Shown here one piece after another: positions 26,329-34,795 of a stretch of DNA of 35,163 bases (positions are counted from its first letter, which is position 1; every line of letters starts with the position of its first letter). Source of the DNA: Thiogranum sp. (GTDB lineage Bacteria > Pseudomonadota > Gammaproteobacteria > DSM-19610); the NCBI GenBank assembly GCA_024102665.1, contig JAGFJP010000181.1, forward strand, positions 1-35,163, given 5' to 3'. Made by a program: the position numbers and the translations under genes. Under the pieces are notes generated by a model that made no database searches, was not told the DNA's origin, and saw only the letters and a program-made list of their open reading frames with translations.

Positions 26329-27425
26329 CAGGCCACCTTCTTCTTCAGCCGCCATACAGCGAGCACGAACACGAGCAGCGTATACACCACCAGCAACGCC
26401 ATCTCGAACCCCAGCATTCCCGCGCCGGAACCCTTCAGCGCCACACCCCGCGAGATATCGACGAAATAACGCCCCGGGAACACCGTCGTATAGAGCTGCA
26501 ACAACTCCGGCATGGTGAAGATCGGAAACAGCAGTCCCGAGAACAGGAACGAGGGCATCAAGGTGATAATCAGCGCCAGCAGCATTGCCACCAGCTGGGT
26601 GCGCGTAACCGTCGAGACCAGCAGACCGATGCCCACGGTGCACAGCACGTAGATCAGGCCGGCGGCCAGCAGAAACGAAAGACTGCCTTCGAAGGGCACG
26701 CCGAACCACGCATAGCCCACGGCGATCACCATCAGCATCTGCAGAAAGGCTATCAGGCTGTAAGGGACCAGCTTGCCGGTGATGAACTCCGCGGCGGTCA
26801 GCGGCGAAGCGAAGATGCTCTGGATGGTGCCGGTCTCCTTCTCGCGCACGATGCCGAGCGCAGTGAGCAAGGGCGGGAAAGCCAGCAGGATAACAGCGTA
26901 CAGGCCCGGAACCACGTAGTTCGCGCTAGCGAGCGACGGGTTGTACCACACGCGCGTTTCCAGCCTCAGAACCTGGCTCACGGTCGGCTGGCGGAAGCCG
27001 GCAATGACCGCCTGGGCATAGCCGCTCACCAGCAGCGCAGTCGCTGCATAGGTGCCGTCGACGAGCAGCTGCACCGGCGGTCGCCCGCCGCGTGCCAGCT
27101 CGGCGCCGAAGCGCGGCGGGATCACCAGAACCAGATCCACATCGCTGCGCTGCAATGCCTGTTCGACGGCATGCGAAGAGGCGAGATCTTCAGACAAGCG
27201 GAAGTACTCACTGCGCACGAAGCGCTCCACCAGGGCGCGACTGGCGGGACTGCCGTCCTCGTCCCGCACGCCCAATGCCGCGTGACGTACGTCCAGCGAA
27301 ATGGCGTAACCGAACAGGAACAGCATCACCAGAGGCATCAGCAGCGATACACCCACGGTGACGGGATCGCGCAGAATTTCGCGGGTCTCCTTGCCGGCCA
27401 CTGCGGCAATGCGCTGCGCGTTCAC
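26328..27425 (-). CDS. ybhS: ABC-2 type permease, YbhS-like
   Basis: This 365-residue permease is paralogous to its downstream neighbour. It has an N-terminal helix (about 24-44), an extracytoplasmic domain containing VRDEDGSPASRALVERF, and C-terminal helices after the family segment REKETGTIQSIFASPLTA. It starts with GTG at 27425, and the GTGA overlaps the stop of the ATPase gene, showing translational coupling. Length and order (HlyD, fused ATPase, two permeases) agree with the E. coli ybhG-ybhF-ybhS-ybhR operon, whose product is reported as a drug/cation efflux system. The substrate in this organism is not known. Confidence 0.88.
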   Translation of the reverse strand: MNAQRIAAVAGKETREILRDPVTVGVSLLMPLVMLFLFGYAISLDVRHAALGVRDEDGSPASRALVERFVRSEYFRLSEDLASSHAVEQALQRSDVDLVLVIPPRFGAELARGGRPPVQLLVDGTYAATALLVSGYAQAVIAGFRQPTVSQVLRLETRVWYNPSLASANYVVPGLYAVILLAFPPLLTALGIVREKETGTIQSIFASPLTAAEFITGKLVPYSLIAFLQMLMVIAVGYAWFGVPFEGSLSFLLAAGLIYVLCTVGIGLLVSTVTRTQLVAMLLALIITLMPSFLFSGLLFPIFTMPELLQLYTTVFPGRYFVDISRGVALKGSGAGMLGFEMALLVVYTLLVFVLAVWRLKKKVA

Positions 27426-29176
27426 GCTGCTGCCTCACTCGCAGACAACGAACGCGCCCGCGCCAGATGCGCCATAAAGACCGTCTCCATGTCCGCATCC
27501 GGTCCGTCCTTGGCGGCTACCGCTGCGCGCAGCTCATCCAGGCTGCCGAGCGCAATCAGCCGGCCCTGGAACATCAGGCCCAGCCGATGACAGTAGCGGG
27601 CTTCCTCGAGGTAATGGGTCGTCACCAGCACCGCCATGCCTGATGCGGCCAATGCCTGGATCAACTCCCAGAAGCGCTGACGGGCGACCGGATCCACACC
27701 CGAGGTGGGCTCGTCGAGAAACAGCACCGCGGGCCGGTGCAGAACCGCGCAGGCCAGCGCCAGACGCTGGCGTTGGGCGCCGGACAGTTTGCCCGCCCAG
27801 CGTGTCTCGATACCGCCGAGCCCCGTCATCTGTATAGCCCACGCAACGACTTGCCGGCGGACGTCTCCGGAAAGGCCATAGGCGCCCGCAAAGAACGCCA
27901 GGTTCTCCGCCACCGTCAGGTCCGGATACAGTGAAAATCGCTGCGACATGTAGCCGATACGACGTTTGAGTGCGAGTGGTGCACGCAGTACGTCCAGCCC
28001 CGCGACATGCACTGTGCCGGCCGCCGGAGGCAACAACCCGCACAGAACCCGGATCAGGGTCGTCTTGCCGGCGCCATTGGGACCCAGCCAGCCGATCACC
28101 TCTCCCGCCGCCACACTGACGGAAACCCGGTCCACTGCAGTGAAACTGCCGAAACGGACAGTGACGCCTGACACCGATACTGCGTCGGACGCGACTTGGT
28201 AAGCACCGGCCCCGGGCGTCGGCGGCATCGCCAGCGCCTGTTGCCCCCCATCCCCGATCAGCTGCACGAAGGCGTTTTCGAGATCCGGAACCGCGGGCTT
28301 CAGCTCACCGAGACGCTCGAGCGCCGGGCGCAGAGTCGCCGGCAGGGCCACGGGTGTCGCCACCTGAAAACGCAGCCGGTCGGGGAACCACTGCACGGCG
28401 ATCACCTCGGCGGAGGCTTCGAGCAACAGGCGCGCGTCGCTCATGCGGTTGGTATGCAGCTCATAGACCGTTCCGCGCGCGCGTTCGCGCAGGCTCGCGG
28501 GGGTGTCGATCGCGAGCAGTCTGGTGGCGTGCAGAAACGCCAACCGGTCGCACCAGGCCGCTTCGTCCATGTAGGGAGTGGTAAGCACCACCGTGATCCC
28601 ATTGTCGCGAAACGCGCGCAACATGCGCCACAGCTCGCGGCGCGACACCGGATCCACCCCCAGGCTCAGTTCATCCAACAACAACAGCGGCGGTTCGTGG
28701 ATGAGGTTGGTACACAGGGAGAGCTTCTTGCGCATGCCGCCCGATAGCTGGCCGGCACGGCGCTGCGCGAAGGCCGCAAGACCCGCCATGTCCAGCAAGC
28801 GTTCGCGCCGCTCACGGTAGGCAATGTCGCCCACGCCGCGTATACGCGCCGCGAAAGCCAGGTTCTCTTCGACGCTAAGACGGTCGTAGAGCGTGAAGCC
28901 CTGCGACATGTAACCGATGCGCGCCGTGACTTCTGCCGCCCGATGCACCGTGTCAAAGCCAAGCACCCGGCACGCGCCTTCGGTGGGATCGAGGATGGCG
29001 GCGAGGATCTGCATCAGGGTGGTCTTGCCCGAACCGTCCGGACCCAGCACGCCGAAGATTTCGCCGCGCGCAATGCGCAGATCGATGCCTCCGAGGGCGC
29101 GCTGACCGGCGAACGATCGGCCCACGCCGCTGGCCTCGATAATCCAGTCGCCGGGTTCCTCCTGCGGTTCGGTCAT
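27422..29176 (-). CDS. ybhF: Fused double ABC ATPase, YbhF-like
   Basis: This 584-residue cytosolic protein contains two complete ABC nucleotide-binding domains. Domain 1 (about 12-235) has Walker A GPDGSGKTT (45-53), signature LSGGM (144-148) and Walker B LLLLDEL (164-170). Domain 2 (about 332-565) has GPNGAGKTT (365-373), signature LSGAQ (464-468) and VLFLDEP (484-490). The H-loop is TTPYMDEA in domain 1, so His is replaced by Pro201, but TTHYLEEA in domain 2. The two ATP sites may therefore be unequal. It overlaps the HlyD gene at its start (ATGA) and the first permease at its end. It powers the two permeases with the HlyD adaptor. Confidence 0.92.
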   Translation of the reverse strand: MTEPQEEPGDWIIEASGVGRSFAGQRALGGIDLRIARGEIFGVLGPDGSGKTTLMQILAAILDPTEGACRVLGFDTVHRAAEVTARIGYMSQGFTLYDRLSVEENLAFAARIRGVGDIAYRERRERLLDMAGLAAFAQRRAGQLSGGMRKKLSLCTNLIHEPPLLLLDELSLGVDPVSRRELWRMLRAFRDNGITVVLTTPYMDEAAWCDRLAFLHATRLLAIDTPASLRERARGTVYELHTNRMSDARLLLEASAEVIAVQWFPDRLRFQVATPVALPATLRPALERLGELKPAVPDLENAFVQLIGDGGQQALAMPPTPGAGAYQVASDAVSVSGVTVRFGSFTAVDRVSVSVAAGEVIGWLGPNGAGKTTLIRVLCGLLPPAAGTVHVAGLDVLRAPLALKRRIGYMSQRFSLYPDLTVAENLAFFAGAYGLSGDVRRQVVAWAIQMTGLGGIETRWAGKLSGAQRQRLALACAVLHRPAVLFLDEPTSGVDPVARQRFWELIQALAASGMAVLVTTHYLEEARYCHRLGLMFQGRLIALGSLDELRAAVAAKDGPDADMETVFMAHLARARSLSASEAAA

Positions 29177-30135
29177 TGCGGGATCACCAGCTGTTCCGGC
29201 CAGGGCGTGCCCTCGGCCCAGCGAATCCAGGCATCGGCCGGCATTCCCGGCTTCAACACGCCCCCGGGGTTGTCCAGCGCCAGCTTGACACCGAACACCA
29301 TACGTATTCGTTCCTCGGGCAGATGGATGTCGCGCGGCGTGAACTGGGCCTGCTGGTCGACCTGGCCGACTACCGCCTCGAAATAACGTTCGGGAAAAGC
29401 GTCCACCCGCACCCGCGCTTCAAGGCCCAGTTCGACTTTGCCAATGTCCCGCTCCGGGATATACACCTTGAGGTCGAGCCGGGACAGATCCACAAGTACC
29501 GCCACCACCCGTCCTTCGGTGGCCAGTTCACCCACCTCGATTGCCCTGGTGAGCACCGTCCCTGAGATCGGTGCGCGGATCTCGGTCCTGGCGAGCTGCA
29601 GGCGCAACACGCGCACCTGCTGGCGGGCGGCCTCCTCGCGTGCTTGAGTCTCCTTGCGCTGAGCTTGAAGCACCTTCACCCGGCCGTCGGTTTCCCGATA
29701 CCGGTCCTCGGACTCGTTGAGCTGATGCGGGGTAACCGTGCCGCTGCGGCGCAGCGTGCGGAAACGCTCCAGGTCTTCACGCGCCGTGGCGAGATGGTGC
29801 TGCCAGGTCTCCAGTTCCTGTGCGAAGCGGGCTTGCGTGTGCTCCAGTGCCACCAATGCCGCCTGTGCCTGCGCCAGACGAGCCTGCAACTCTCTGTCAT
29901 CCAGGCGTACCAGCAGATCCCCCTCGCTGACCGCTACGCCTTCCACCGCGTGACTCTCCACCACGCGCCCGGCAATCTCGGCGCTCACGGCCACCTCTGT
30001 GCCTTCGATATGCCCGTTGCCGTAGAGGAAGCCCGTCGGCAACGCAGCAGGACGCAATGCTTCGTAGGCCGCATATGAAAGACCGGCGACCAGCAATACC
30101 ACCAGCGCTGTCCACATCCAGCCTTTCTCTTGCAT
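29173..30135 (-). CDS. ybhG: HlyD-family membrane fusion protein, YbhG-like
   Basis: This 320-residue periplasmic adaptor is anchored by one N-terminal helix (about 7-26). It has the first biotinyl-lipoyl half (GHIEGTEVAVSAEIAGRV), a long coiled-coil hairpin rich in Ala, Gln, Arg and Glu (about 75-170), the second lipoyl half (TEIRAPISGTVLTR) and a beta-barrel region. It is the first gene of the ABC exporter set and should link the permeases to an outer-membrane channel encoded elsewhere. GAGG lies 8 bp before the ATG at 30135. The phosphorylase gene ends 21 bp upstream, so the exporter is probably transcribed from further upstream. Confidence 0.9.
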   Translation of the reverse strand: MQEKGWMWTALVVLLVAGLSYAAYEALRPAALPTGFLYGNGHIEGTEVAVSAEIAGRVVESHAVEGVAVSEGDLLVRLDDRELQARLAQAQAALVALEHTQARFAQELETWQHHLATAREDLERFRTLRRSGTVTPHQLNESEDRYRETDGRVKVLQAQRKETQAREEAARQQVRVLRLQLARTEIRAPISGTVLTRAIEVGELATEGRVVAVLVDLSRLDLKVYIPERDIGKVELGLEARVRVDAFPERYFEAVVGQVDQQAQFTPRDIHLPEERIRMVFGVKLALDNPGGVLKPGMPADAWIRWAEGTPWPEQLVIPQ

Positions 30136-30156
30136 TGTCCGCCTCTCGAATGTGTC

Positions 30157-31845
30157 CTAGCGGACGTAGGCATCGCTGGCGTAGCGACGCATCATCCGGT
30201 GGCTGTTGAAAAACGACGCGTTCTTGGCAATGGCGCCCTTCATCACCGCGATCCAGCCGAGGCGGTTTTCGTAGTACAGGGGCAGCACCACTTGCTCGAG
30301 CTTCTCGTAGAGCGAGCGCGCATCGTCCTCGCCGGGCCCGCCATCCCCGATGCCCCACCCGGTCACCCCCTCGATCCGGCCTTCGGACCACCAGCCGTCC
30401 AGCACACTCAGGTTGGGTACACCGTTAAAAGCTGCCTTCATGCCGCTGGTGCCCGAGGCTTCCCACGGCGGCAGGGGCGTGTTGAGCCAGACGTCGACAC
30501 CGCAGACCATGGCCGCGGCGAGCGCCATGTCATAGTTGGGCAGGAACACGACCGGCACGGCGCCGGCCAGTTCGCGCATGTGCACATGCATCGCCTCGAT
30601 GGCGCGTTTGCCGTCCTGGTCGCGGGGATGCGCCTTGCCCGCCAGCACAATCTGAAACCGCCGCTGCCCGGCGATCGTCCTGAGGCGTCGAATATCGGTG
30701 AACAGCAGATCTGGGCGCTTGTAAGCGGTCATGCGGCGTGCAAAACCGAACGTGCACAGGGCGGGGTCGAGGTTCACGCCGGTCAACGCCTGCACCTGCT
30801 CGACCAGTGCCTGCTTGGCCTGCAGATGCGCTCCCCAGATGGCGTCGTCGGTAATGCAGCATTCGGCTCGAATCAGCAACTCCGGCTCGTGACACCAGCC
30901 CGGCAGATGCTCGTCATAAAGTGTGGCGAACGCCGCATGCGTCCAGGCGAAGGGATGCACGCCGTTGGTGACGGCCCGCACCCGGTAGCCCGGAAACAGA
31001 TGCCGCGAGGTTTCCGCGTGGCGCTTCGCCACGCCATTGACATACTCGCTGGTGTTGAGCGCCAGTCGGGTCATGTTGAGTTGATCCTCACCGGCCAGCA
31101 ATTTCAGCGTCGGACGATCGACGAAGTCGCCCAGCACGCTTTGCACCAGCGCATAGGGGAATTTGTCGTGGCCCGCCTCCACCGGCGTATGCGTCGTGAA
31201 GTTACACATCTCCCGCACGCGCGGGATGTCATAGTGAGGCTCTCCCGGGCGCAGGTCGCCGGGCGGGTAGGTATAGCGGTTCAGCAGCTCCAGACACAGC
31301 AGGGCGGCATGGCCTTCGTTCATATGGTACTGACGCACCCGGAAGCCCAGGGCGTGGAGCATGCGGGCGCCACCGATACCGAGCACGATCTCCTGCTTGA
31401 GCCGATAGACCTGGTCGCCACCGTAAAGATAATGCGTCAGTTCGCGGTCCTCGGTACTGTTATCCTCCAGGTCGGTATCAAGCAGTATCACCGGTTGTCG
31501 ACCGCCCATATGACCTTCCAGCACATAGAGCCAGCCGCCTACCCAGACGTCGCGTCCTTCAATGGGCACAACCACTCGTGCCTGCAGCGGCTGGGCCCGG
31601 CTTGCGGGCTCCCACGGATCGGGTTCCTCGCGCTGGCAGCCGGCTTCGTCGATACGCTGGTGAAAGTAACCGGCGCGGCTGACGAGACTCACCGTGACCA
31701 TAGGCAGCTCCAGGTCGGCGGCCGAGCGCACCGTGTCGCCGGCCAGCACCCCCAGGCCGCCGCTGTAGGTGGGGATGTCCGGGCGCAGCGCGATCTCCAT
31801 AGTGAAGTAGGCGATGCGCTCCGAGTGGATGAACTCGCGGCTCAT
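30157..31845 (-). CDS. glgP: Alpha-glucan (glycogen/maltodextrin) phosphorylase, short form
   Basis: This 562-residue enzyme releases glucose-1-phosphate from alpha-1,4-glucans in the cytosol. It belongs to the shorter thermophile/archaeal-like branch of family GT35, lacking the long N-terminal extension of E. coli GlgP. N-terminal features are IAYFTMEIALRPDIPTYSGG and GVLAGDT; RQYHMNEGHAAL follows in the middle. The pyridoxal phosphate Lys is K470 in EASGTSGMKAAFNG. I placed the start at the ATG at 31845, preceded by AAGGAGG. The open frame extends to 31905, but those extra residues do not match. It sits between a flavoprotein and an ABC exporter gene, and with the TreT-type gene could supply glucose-1-phosphate for trehalose synthesis. 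Confidence 0.92.
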   Translation of the reverse strand: MSREFIHSERIAYFTMEIALRPDIPTYSGGLGVLAGDTVRSAADLELPMVTVSLVSRAGYFHQRIDEAGCQREEPDPWEPASRAQPLQARVVVPIEGRDVWVGGWLYVLEGHMGGRQPVILLDTDLEDNSTEDRELTHYLYGGDQVYRLKQEIVLGIGGARMLHALGFRVRQYHMNEGHAALLCLELLNRYTYPPGDLRPGEPHYDIPRVREMCNFTTHTPVEAGHDKFPYALVQSVLGDFVDRPTLKLLAGEDQLNMTRLALNTSEYVNGVAKRHAETSRHLFPGYRVRAVTNGVHPFAWTHAAFATLYDEHLPGWCHEPELLIRAECCITDDAIWGAHLQAKQALVEQVQALTGVNLDPALCTFGFARRMTAYKRPDLLFTDIRRLRTIAGQRRFQIVLAGKAHPRDQDGKRAIEAMHVHMRELAGAVPVVFLPNYDMALAAAMVCGVDVWLNTPLPPWEASGTSGMKAAFNGVPNLSVLDGWWSEGRIEGVTGWGIGDGGPGEDDARSLYEKLEQVVLPLYYENRLGWIAVMKGAIAKNASFFNSHRMMRRYASDAYVR

Positions 31846-32008
31846 GATGCCCTCCTTGCCCGCACCGTGCGGGCTGTTCCCTTTTGTCAGCGAACCCGCT
31901 TTCAATCTCTCGACGTCAGTGCGTTACGGTGCATACGTCAACAATAGTGCAATGTCATCGACAGATCAGCGAAGCATTGCCCCGCTTTGACCGAGCCTGC
32001 AAACACAG

Positions 32009-33136
32009 TTACGCGTGCAATTCCCGACCATGCCGGCACCATACGCAACTGCAATCGACGTGATTGCAGCTCGCGTCCTTGCGTTGACTCTCGAAACGCC
32101 GCCGCGCCAACGGCACCAGCAAGCGTTTGACACGTGAGGGTCGGTAGTACCGGTGCAACAGCTCGCGTGCATCCGAGCGGTTTTCCTGGTGGCGCAGGAG
32201 CCAGCGATAACCGCGGTTACCCAGCAGACTGTACAGAGCACGGTTTACCGCCGCCGTCGCCATCAATTCGCCCAACTCCTGCCGCCATTTTCTGTCGTAG
32301 TCGCTACCTTCCAGCAGACTGTACGCGGCCAGCACTCCGGAAGTCATGGCCGCCCGCATCCCGAAGCCCCACAGGGTGTCCTGAAAGCCGGCCTGTTCGC
32401 CAACCACCGCGTGCGTCCCGGAACGTGCGGTGGATGGAACACGGAAATTACCCACGCCGCCGTGCGGACGGGGATCGATCATCTCCAGTCCGACCAGGCG
32501 CTGGAATGCCTCGACGGTGCGCTCCACGTAGCGCGCTTCCTGTTTGAAGCCGGTGAACATGCAGCTCTTCACCGTCCCTTTGCCGCCCATGACCAGCAGA
32601 TAGGCATACCCCCGCGGCGCGAGGTCGTCGTCGCAGATCGCCCAGAAGCCATCCGGCATGCGGGTGTCGAAGTGGTAGCCGACCGCTATGGCATCGGCGG
32701 CCTTCGGGCCGGTGGCAAAGATGGCGGGTCCCTGCACGTGCTGGACGCGACTATTGAAGCGCACCTCCACCCCCAGTTCCCTGGCCTGATGCAATAACGC
32801 CGTGTCCAACGTGTCCGGGCCGGGGCCGCGTTCGACCATGTAAAACAGCGGCTCATGGCTACGGATGCAGTAACCCTTGCCCCAGGCATCAAAGACGGTA
32901 CCTGCGCGGCAGGGCAGCCTCTTGAATCCGATAGTCAGGCCCTGCTTCTGCAACGCCACCAGGGCATCTTGCCGGGTGGTCCAGTTCTCCAGTCCCTGCA
33001 GGTCGCGTTTGAAGCGATAGCCCACAGCGCCTTGAGCCTCGTGCACAATGACCTGCCGTCCGGCGCCGGCCAGGGTGATGGCGGCCGCCAGCCCGGCCGG
33101 CCCCGCGCCTGCAATTTCGATAGCGGTGCCACCCAT
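32009..33136 (-). CDS. GGR-like FAD-dependent oxidoreductase with Cys-rich tail
   Basis: This 375-residue flavoprotein begins with a dinucleotide-binding loop (IEIAGAGPAGLAAAITLAGA) and resembles the geranylgeranyl reductase family of FAD enzymes. These reduce isoprenoid or related chains, or hydroxylate substrates. The FAD-contact segment near residues 240-270 (VVGEQAGFQDTLWGFGMRAA) is present. The C terminus ends in CNHVDCSCVWCRHGREL, four Cys in 11 residues, which I do not expect in this family and which suggests metal binding. The ATG at 33136 is preferred over the GTG at 33145, though neither has a clear ribosome-binding site. It lies 18 bp after the two-TM gene and belongs to the same operon. 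Substrate unknown. Confidence 0.82.
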   Translation of the reverse strand: MGGTAIEIAGAGPAGLAAAITLAGAGRQVIVHEAQGAVGYRFKRDLQGLENWTTRQDALVALQKQGLTIGFKRLPCRAGTVFDAWGKGYCIRSHEPLFYMVERGPGPDTLDTALLHQARELGVEVRFNSRVQHVQGPAIFATGPKAADAIAVGYHFDTRMPDGFWAICDDDLAPRGYAYLLVMGGKGTVKSCMFTGFKQEARYVERTVEAFQRLVGLEMIDPRPHGGVGNFRVPSTARSGTHAVVGEQAGFQDTLWGFGMRAAMTSGVLAAYSLLEGSDYDRKWRQELGELMATAAVNRALYSLLGNRGYRWLLRHQENRSDARELLHRYYRPSRVKRLLVPLARRRFESQRKDASCNHVDCSCVWCRHGRELHA

Positions 33137-33154
33137 CCTGCGCACGTCTTGTGT

Positions 33155-33430
33155 CTACCCCGTATTCTTTCCGGCGCTGCGTGCGGCGAAGACGTTGTGA
33201 ATGGGTACCCAGACCAGGGCGAAATACCAGCCGTAACCGTAGCTTTCGATCAGTCCCAGAAAAAAACTCCGCCAGCTGAGCCACGCGAAACCCGGCAGCA
33301 GTGCCTGCCAGGCCTCGTACATGGCGTGCGCCGGGAACAGCAGATCGAAAGCCACACACAGGGTAAAGGTGATGGCCAGAAACAGGCTGGAGGCGTGGCC
33401 CACCGCGACCAGGGAGATGCCCGGCTTCAT
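33155..33430 (-). CDS. Small two-helix inner-membrane protein (DUF5676-like)
   Basis: This 91-residue protein has two hydrophobic helices (about 7-33 and 53-80), the second with aromatic residues (SYGYGWYFALVWVPI). It resembles DUF5676-type membrane proteins that commonly sit next to YHS and DUF2933 genes; I cannot confirm this without a search. The start overlaps the stop of the YHS gene (ATGA), so it is co-translated with it. No ligand residues stand out, and a function cannot be given. Confidence 0.7.
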   Translation of the reverse strand: MKPGISLVAVGHASSLFLAITFTLCVAFDLLFPAHAMYEAWQALLPGFAWLSWRSFFLGLIESYGYGWYFALVWVPIHNVFAARSAGKNTG

Positions 33431-33720
33431 GACGCACCTCCCACCTCGCCGCCGGTGGGCTTCAGGTATTTGTCCGGATCGGCTTCGAACTTGTCCAGGC
33501 AGTTGCGGCTACAAAAATGGTACAACGTTCCTTTATGCGTCTTGCCGTAGCCCTTGTCCGTCGCCACGGTCATGCCACACACAGGATCGGTATGCTCGCC
33601 CATCCCGCTTCCGTGTCCCGTATGACCGCCATGCCCATGGACCCTATGCGCCCCGCAACCGAAACGCATCATGGCGTAGAACAGACCGCCAAGAATCAGA
33701 AACCAGAGTAAGCCTTCCAT
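33427..33720 (-). CDS. Membrane-anchored YHS-domain protein
   Basis: This 97-residue protein has one N-terminal membrane helix (3-19), a His/Gly-rich linker (AHRVHGHGGHTGHGSGMGEH) and a YHS domain (about 44-88; DPVCGMTV, HFCSRNCLDKF). Cys48, Cys70 and Cys74 match the positions of the YHS metal ligands in the Cu+ ATPase of this window. It probably binds Cu(I) or another soft metal at the membrane face. AAAGGAGG lies just before the ATG. It overlaps the downstream two-TM gene by 4 bp. A handover role to an exporter is an inference from context. Confidence 0.85.
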   Translation of the reverse strand: MEGLLWFLILGGLFYAMMRFGCGAHRVHGHGGHTGHGSGMGEHTDPVCGMTVATDKGYGKTHKGTLYHFCSRNCLDKFEADPDKYLKPTGGEVGGAS

Positions 33721-33737
33721 AGGTACCTCCTTTACTG

Positions 33738-34394
33738 CTACTGCCGCAGTCCCGCCCGCAGCTGATCGAGACGCGGGACGAACGCCGGCGTCACGGCGGC
33801 GTAACGCGTATAAAGTTCACCGAATGCGTTACCCACTTCCGCGTCCTCGCTACGCGCCAGACGGATGTACATATAAACCAATACTGGAAACATCAGCAGC
33901 GTGAGGATCGTCGGCCACTGCAAAAGAAAGCCGAACATGATCAGGATGAAGGCAACATATTGTGGATGACGGATCCGCGCGTAGGGCCCGCTCGTCGCCA
34001 GCGCGTTTGTTTTTTGCGAGGCATAGAGCACCCGCCAGGCCGCGGCCAGCAGCCAGAAACCGCCGCCGATGAAGACCATGCTCAGGACATGAAACGGCCC
34101 GAAGTGCGGATTGGCCTTCCAGCCGAAGAGCATCTCCAGCAGGTGGCCGGCGTCATGAGACAGCCATTCCACCTCGGGATAGCGGCTCTGCAGCCAGCCG
34201 GAGAGAAAATAGATGGTCAGCGGGTAGCCATACATCTCGGTGAATAGCGCAACGAGGAATGCAGAGAAAGCCCCGAAGGAACGCCAGTCGCGCGCGGTCT
34301 GCGGCTTGAAGAAGCTGAGGGCGAAAATGATGAAGATCGCCGAGTTGATGATCACCAGCGACCACAGGCCGTAGGCGGGCGCGTTCCCGGTCAT
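33738..34394 (-). CDS. ICMT/PEMT-like membrane methyltransferase family protein
   Basis: This 218-residue integral-membrane protein has about five hydrophobic helices. It carries the isoprenylcysteine/phospholipid methyltransferase signature TSGPYARIRHPQYVAFI (134-150), with RHPQY (142-146) as SAM-site residues and a following acidic motif SEDAEV (182-187). Family enzymes methylate lipids or prenyl thiols in the membrane; bacterial members mostly have unknown substrates. It overlaps the DUF2933 gene by 4 bp (ATGA) and is followed by the YHS gene after 17 bp. Together with the GGR-like flavoprotein nearby, it hints at a lipid or quinone modification, but this is only a suggestion. Confidence 0.8.
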   Translation of the reverse strand: MTGNAPAYGLWSLVIINSAIFIIFALSFFKPQTARDWRSFGAFSAFLVALFTEMYGYPLTIYFLSGWLQSRYPEVEWLSHDAGHLLEMLFGWKANPHFGPFHVLSMVFIGGGFWLLAAAWRVLYASQKTNALATSGPYARIRHPQYVAFILIMFGFLLQWPTILTLLMFPVLVYMYIRLARSEDAEVGNAFGELYTRYAAVTPAFVPRLDQLRAGLRQ

Positions 34395-34645
34395 GGACGG
34401 TCTCCCTCATCCCGGCTCCCGCCGCCATCGGCACCATGCCCACCGTGCATGAAGAAATGCATGCCGATGCAGAGCGCGAGAAACACCAGCAGCAGCCCGT
34501 TTCCGGTGAACAGGTGTACGCGATGTTCGTACGCCAGCAGCAGACCCGCGATGGCGGCAAAGCCGATCAGCACCATGCCCGCGCGGGACCTCCAGAAACT
34601 GCCCGGTGGCGGGGAACCTCGCGGTGCATGGTCATGTTCGCTCAT
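34391..34645 (-). CDS. DUF2933 family His-rich small membrane protein
   Basis: This 84-residue protein has a His-containing N terminus, two hydrophobic helices (about 23-38 and 47-62) and a C-terminal GMHFFMHGGHGAD motif typical of DUF2933 proteins. Met62, Met66 and several His near the end of helix 2 could bind metal. Genes of this family are common neighbours of YHS and copper genes. AAGGT precedes the ATG. It is the first gene of the minus-strand operon, about 145 bp after the Met-rich gene at the right edge, which is on the same strand. Its exact role is unknown. Confidence 0.78.
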   Translation of the reverse strand: MSEHDHAPRGSPPPGSFWRSRAGMVLIGFAAIAGLLLAYEHRVHLFTGNGLLLVFLALCIGMHFFMHGGHGADGGGSRDEGDRP

Positions 34646-34771
34646 GGTGTTCTACCTTTTTCCACGCCGGATCAACCGCACAACATCCCGCTCCGGCAGA
34701 CGGCCCCGAACCTTCACCTGCTACCGGTGGGGAGTTTGCTCCAATGGGCTGGTCGGGTGGCACCTATACCG

Positions 34772-34795
34772 CCTGAACCGCACATGCGGTTCAGG
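34772..34795. terminator. Hairpin at stop of right-edge Met-rich gene
   Basis: CCTGAACCGC and GCGGTTCAGG form a perfect 10-bp stem around a 4-nt loop, overlapping the stop codon at 34791-34793 of the minus-strand Met-rich gene. It likely affects 3' end formation or mRNA stability; there is no T-tract. Transcription may continue into the DUF2933 gene. Confidence 0.45.

Noticed and set aside
26328..26709. N-terminal extension of the second permease up to 26709
   Set aside because: The extra 127 residues overlap the upstream permease in another frame; the ATG at 26328 with TGATG coupling and an N-terminal membrane helix is the proper start.
30130..31947. 605-residue plus-strand reading frame
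   Set aside because: It lies fully antisense to the alpha-glucan phosphorylase, whose family motifs are clear; the translated product has no recognisable domain.
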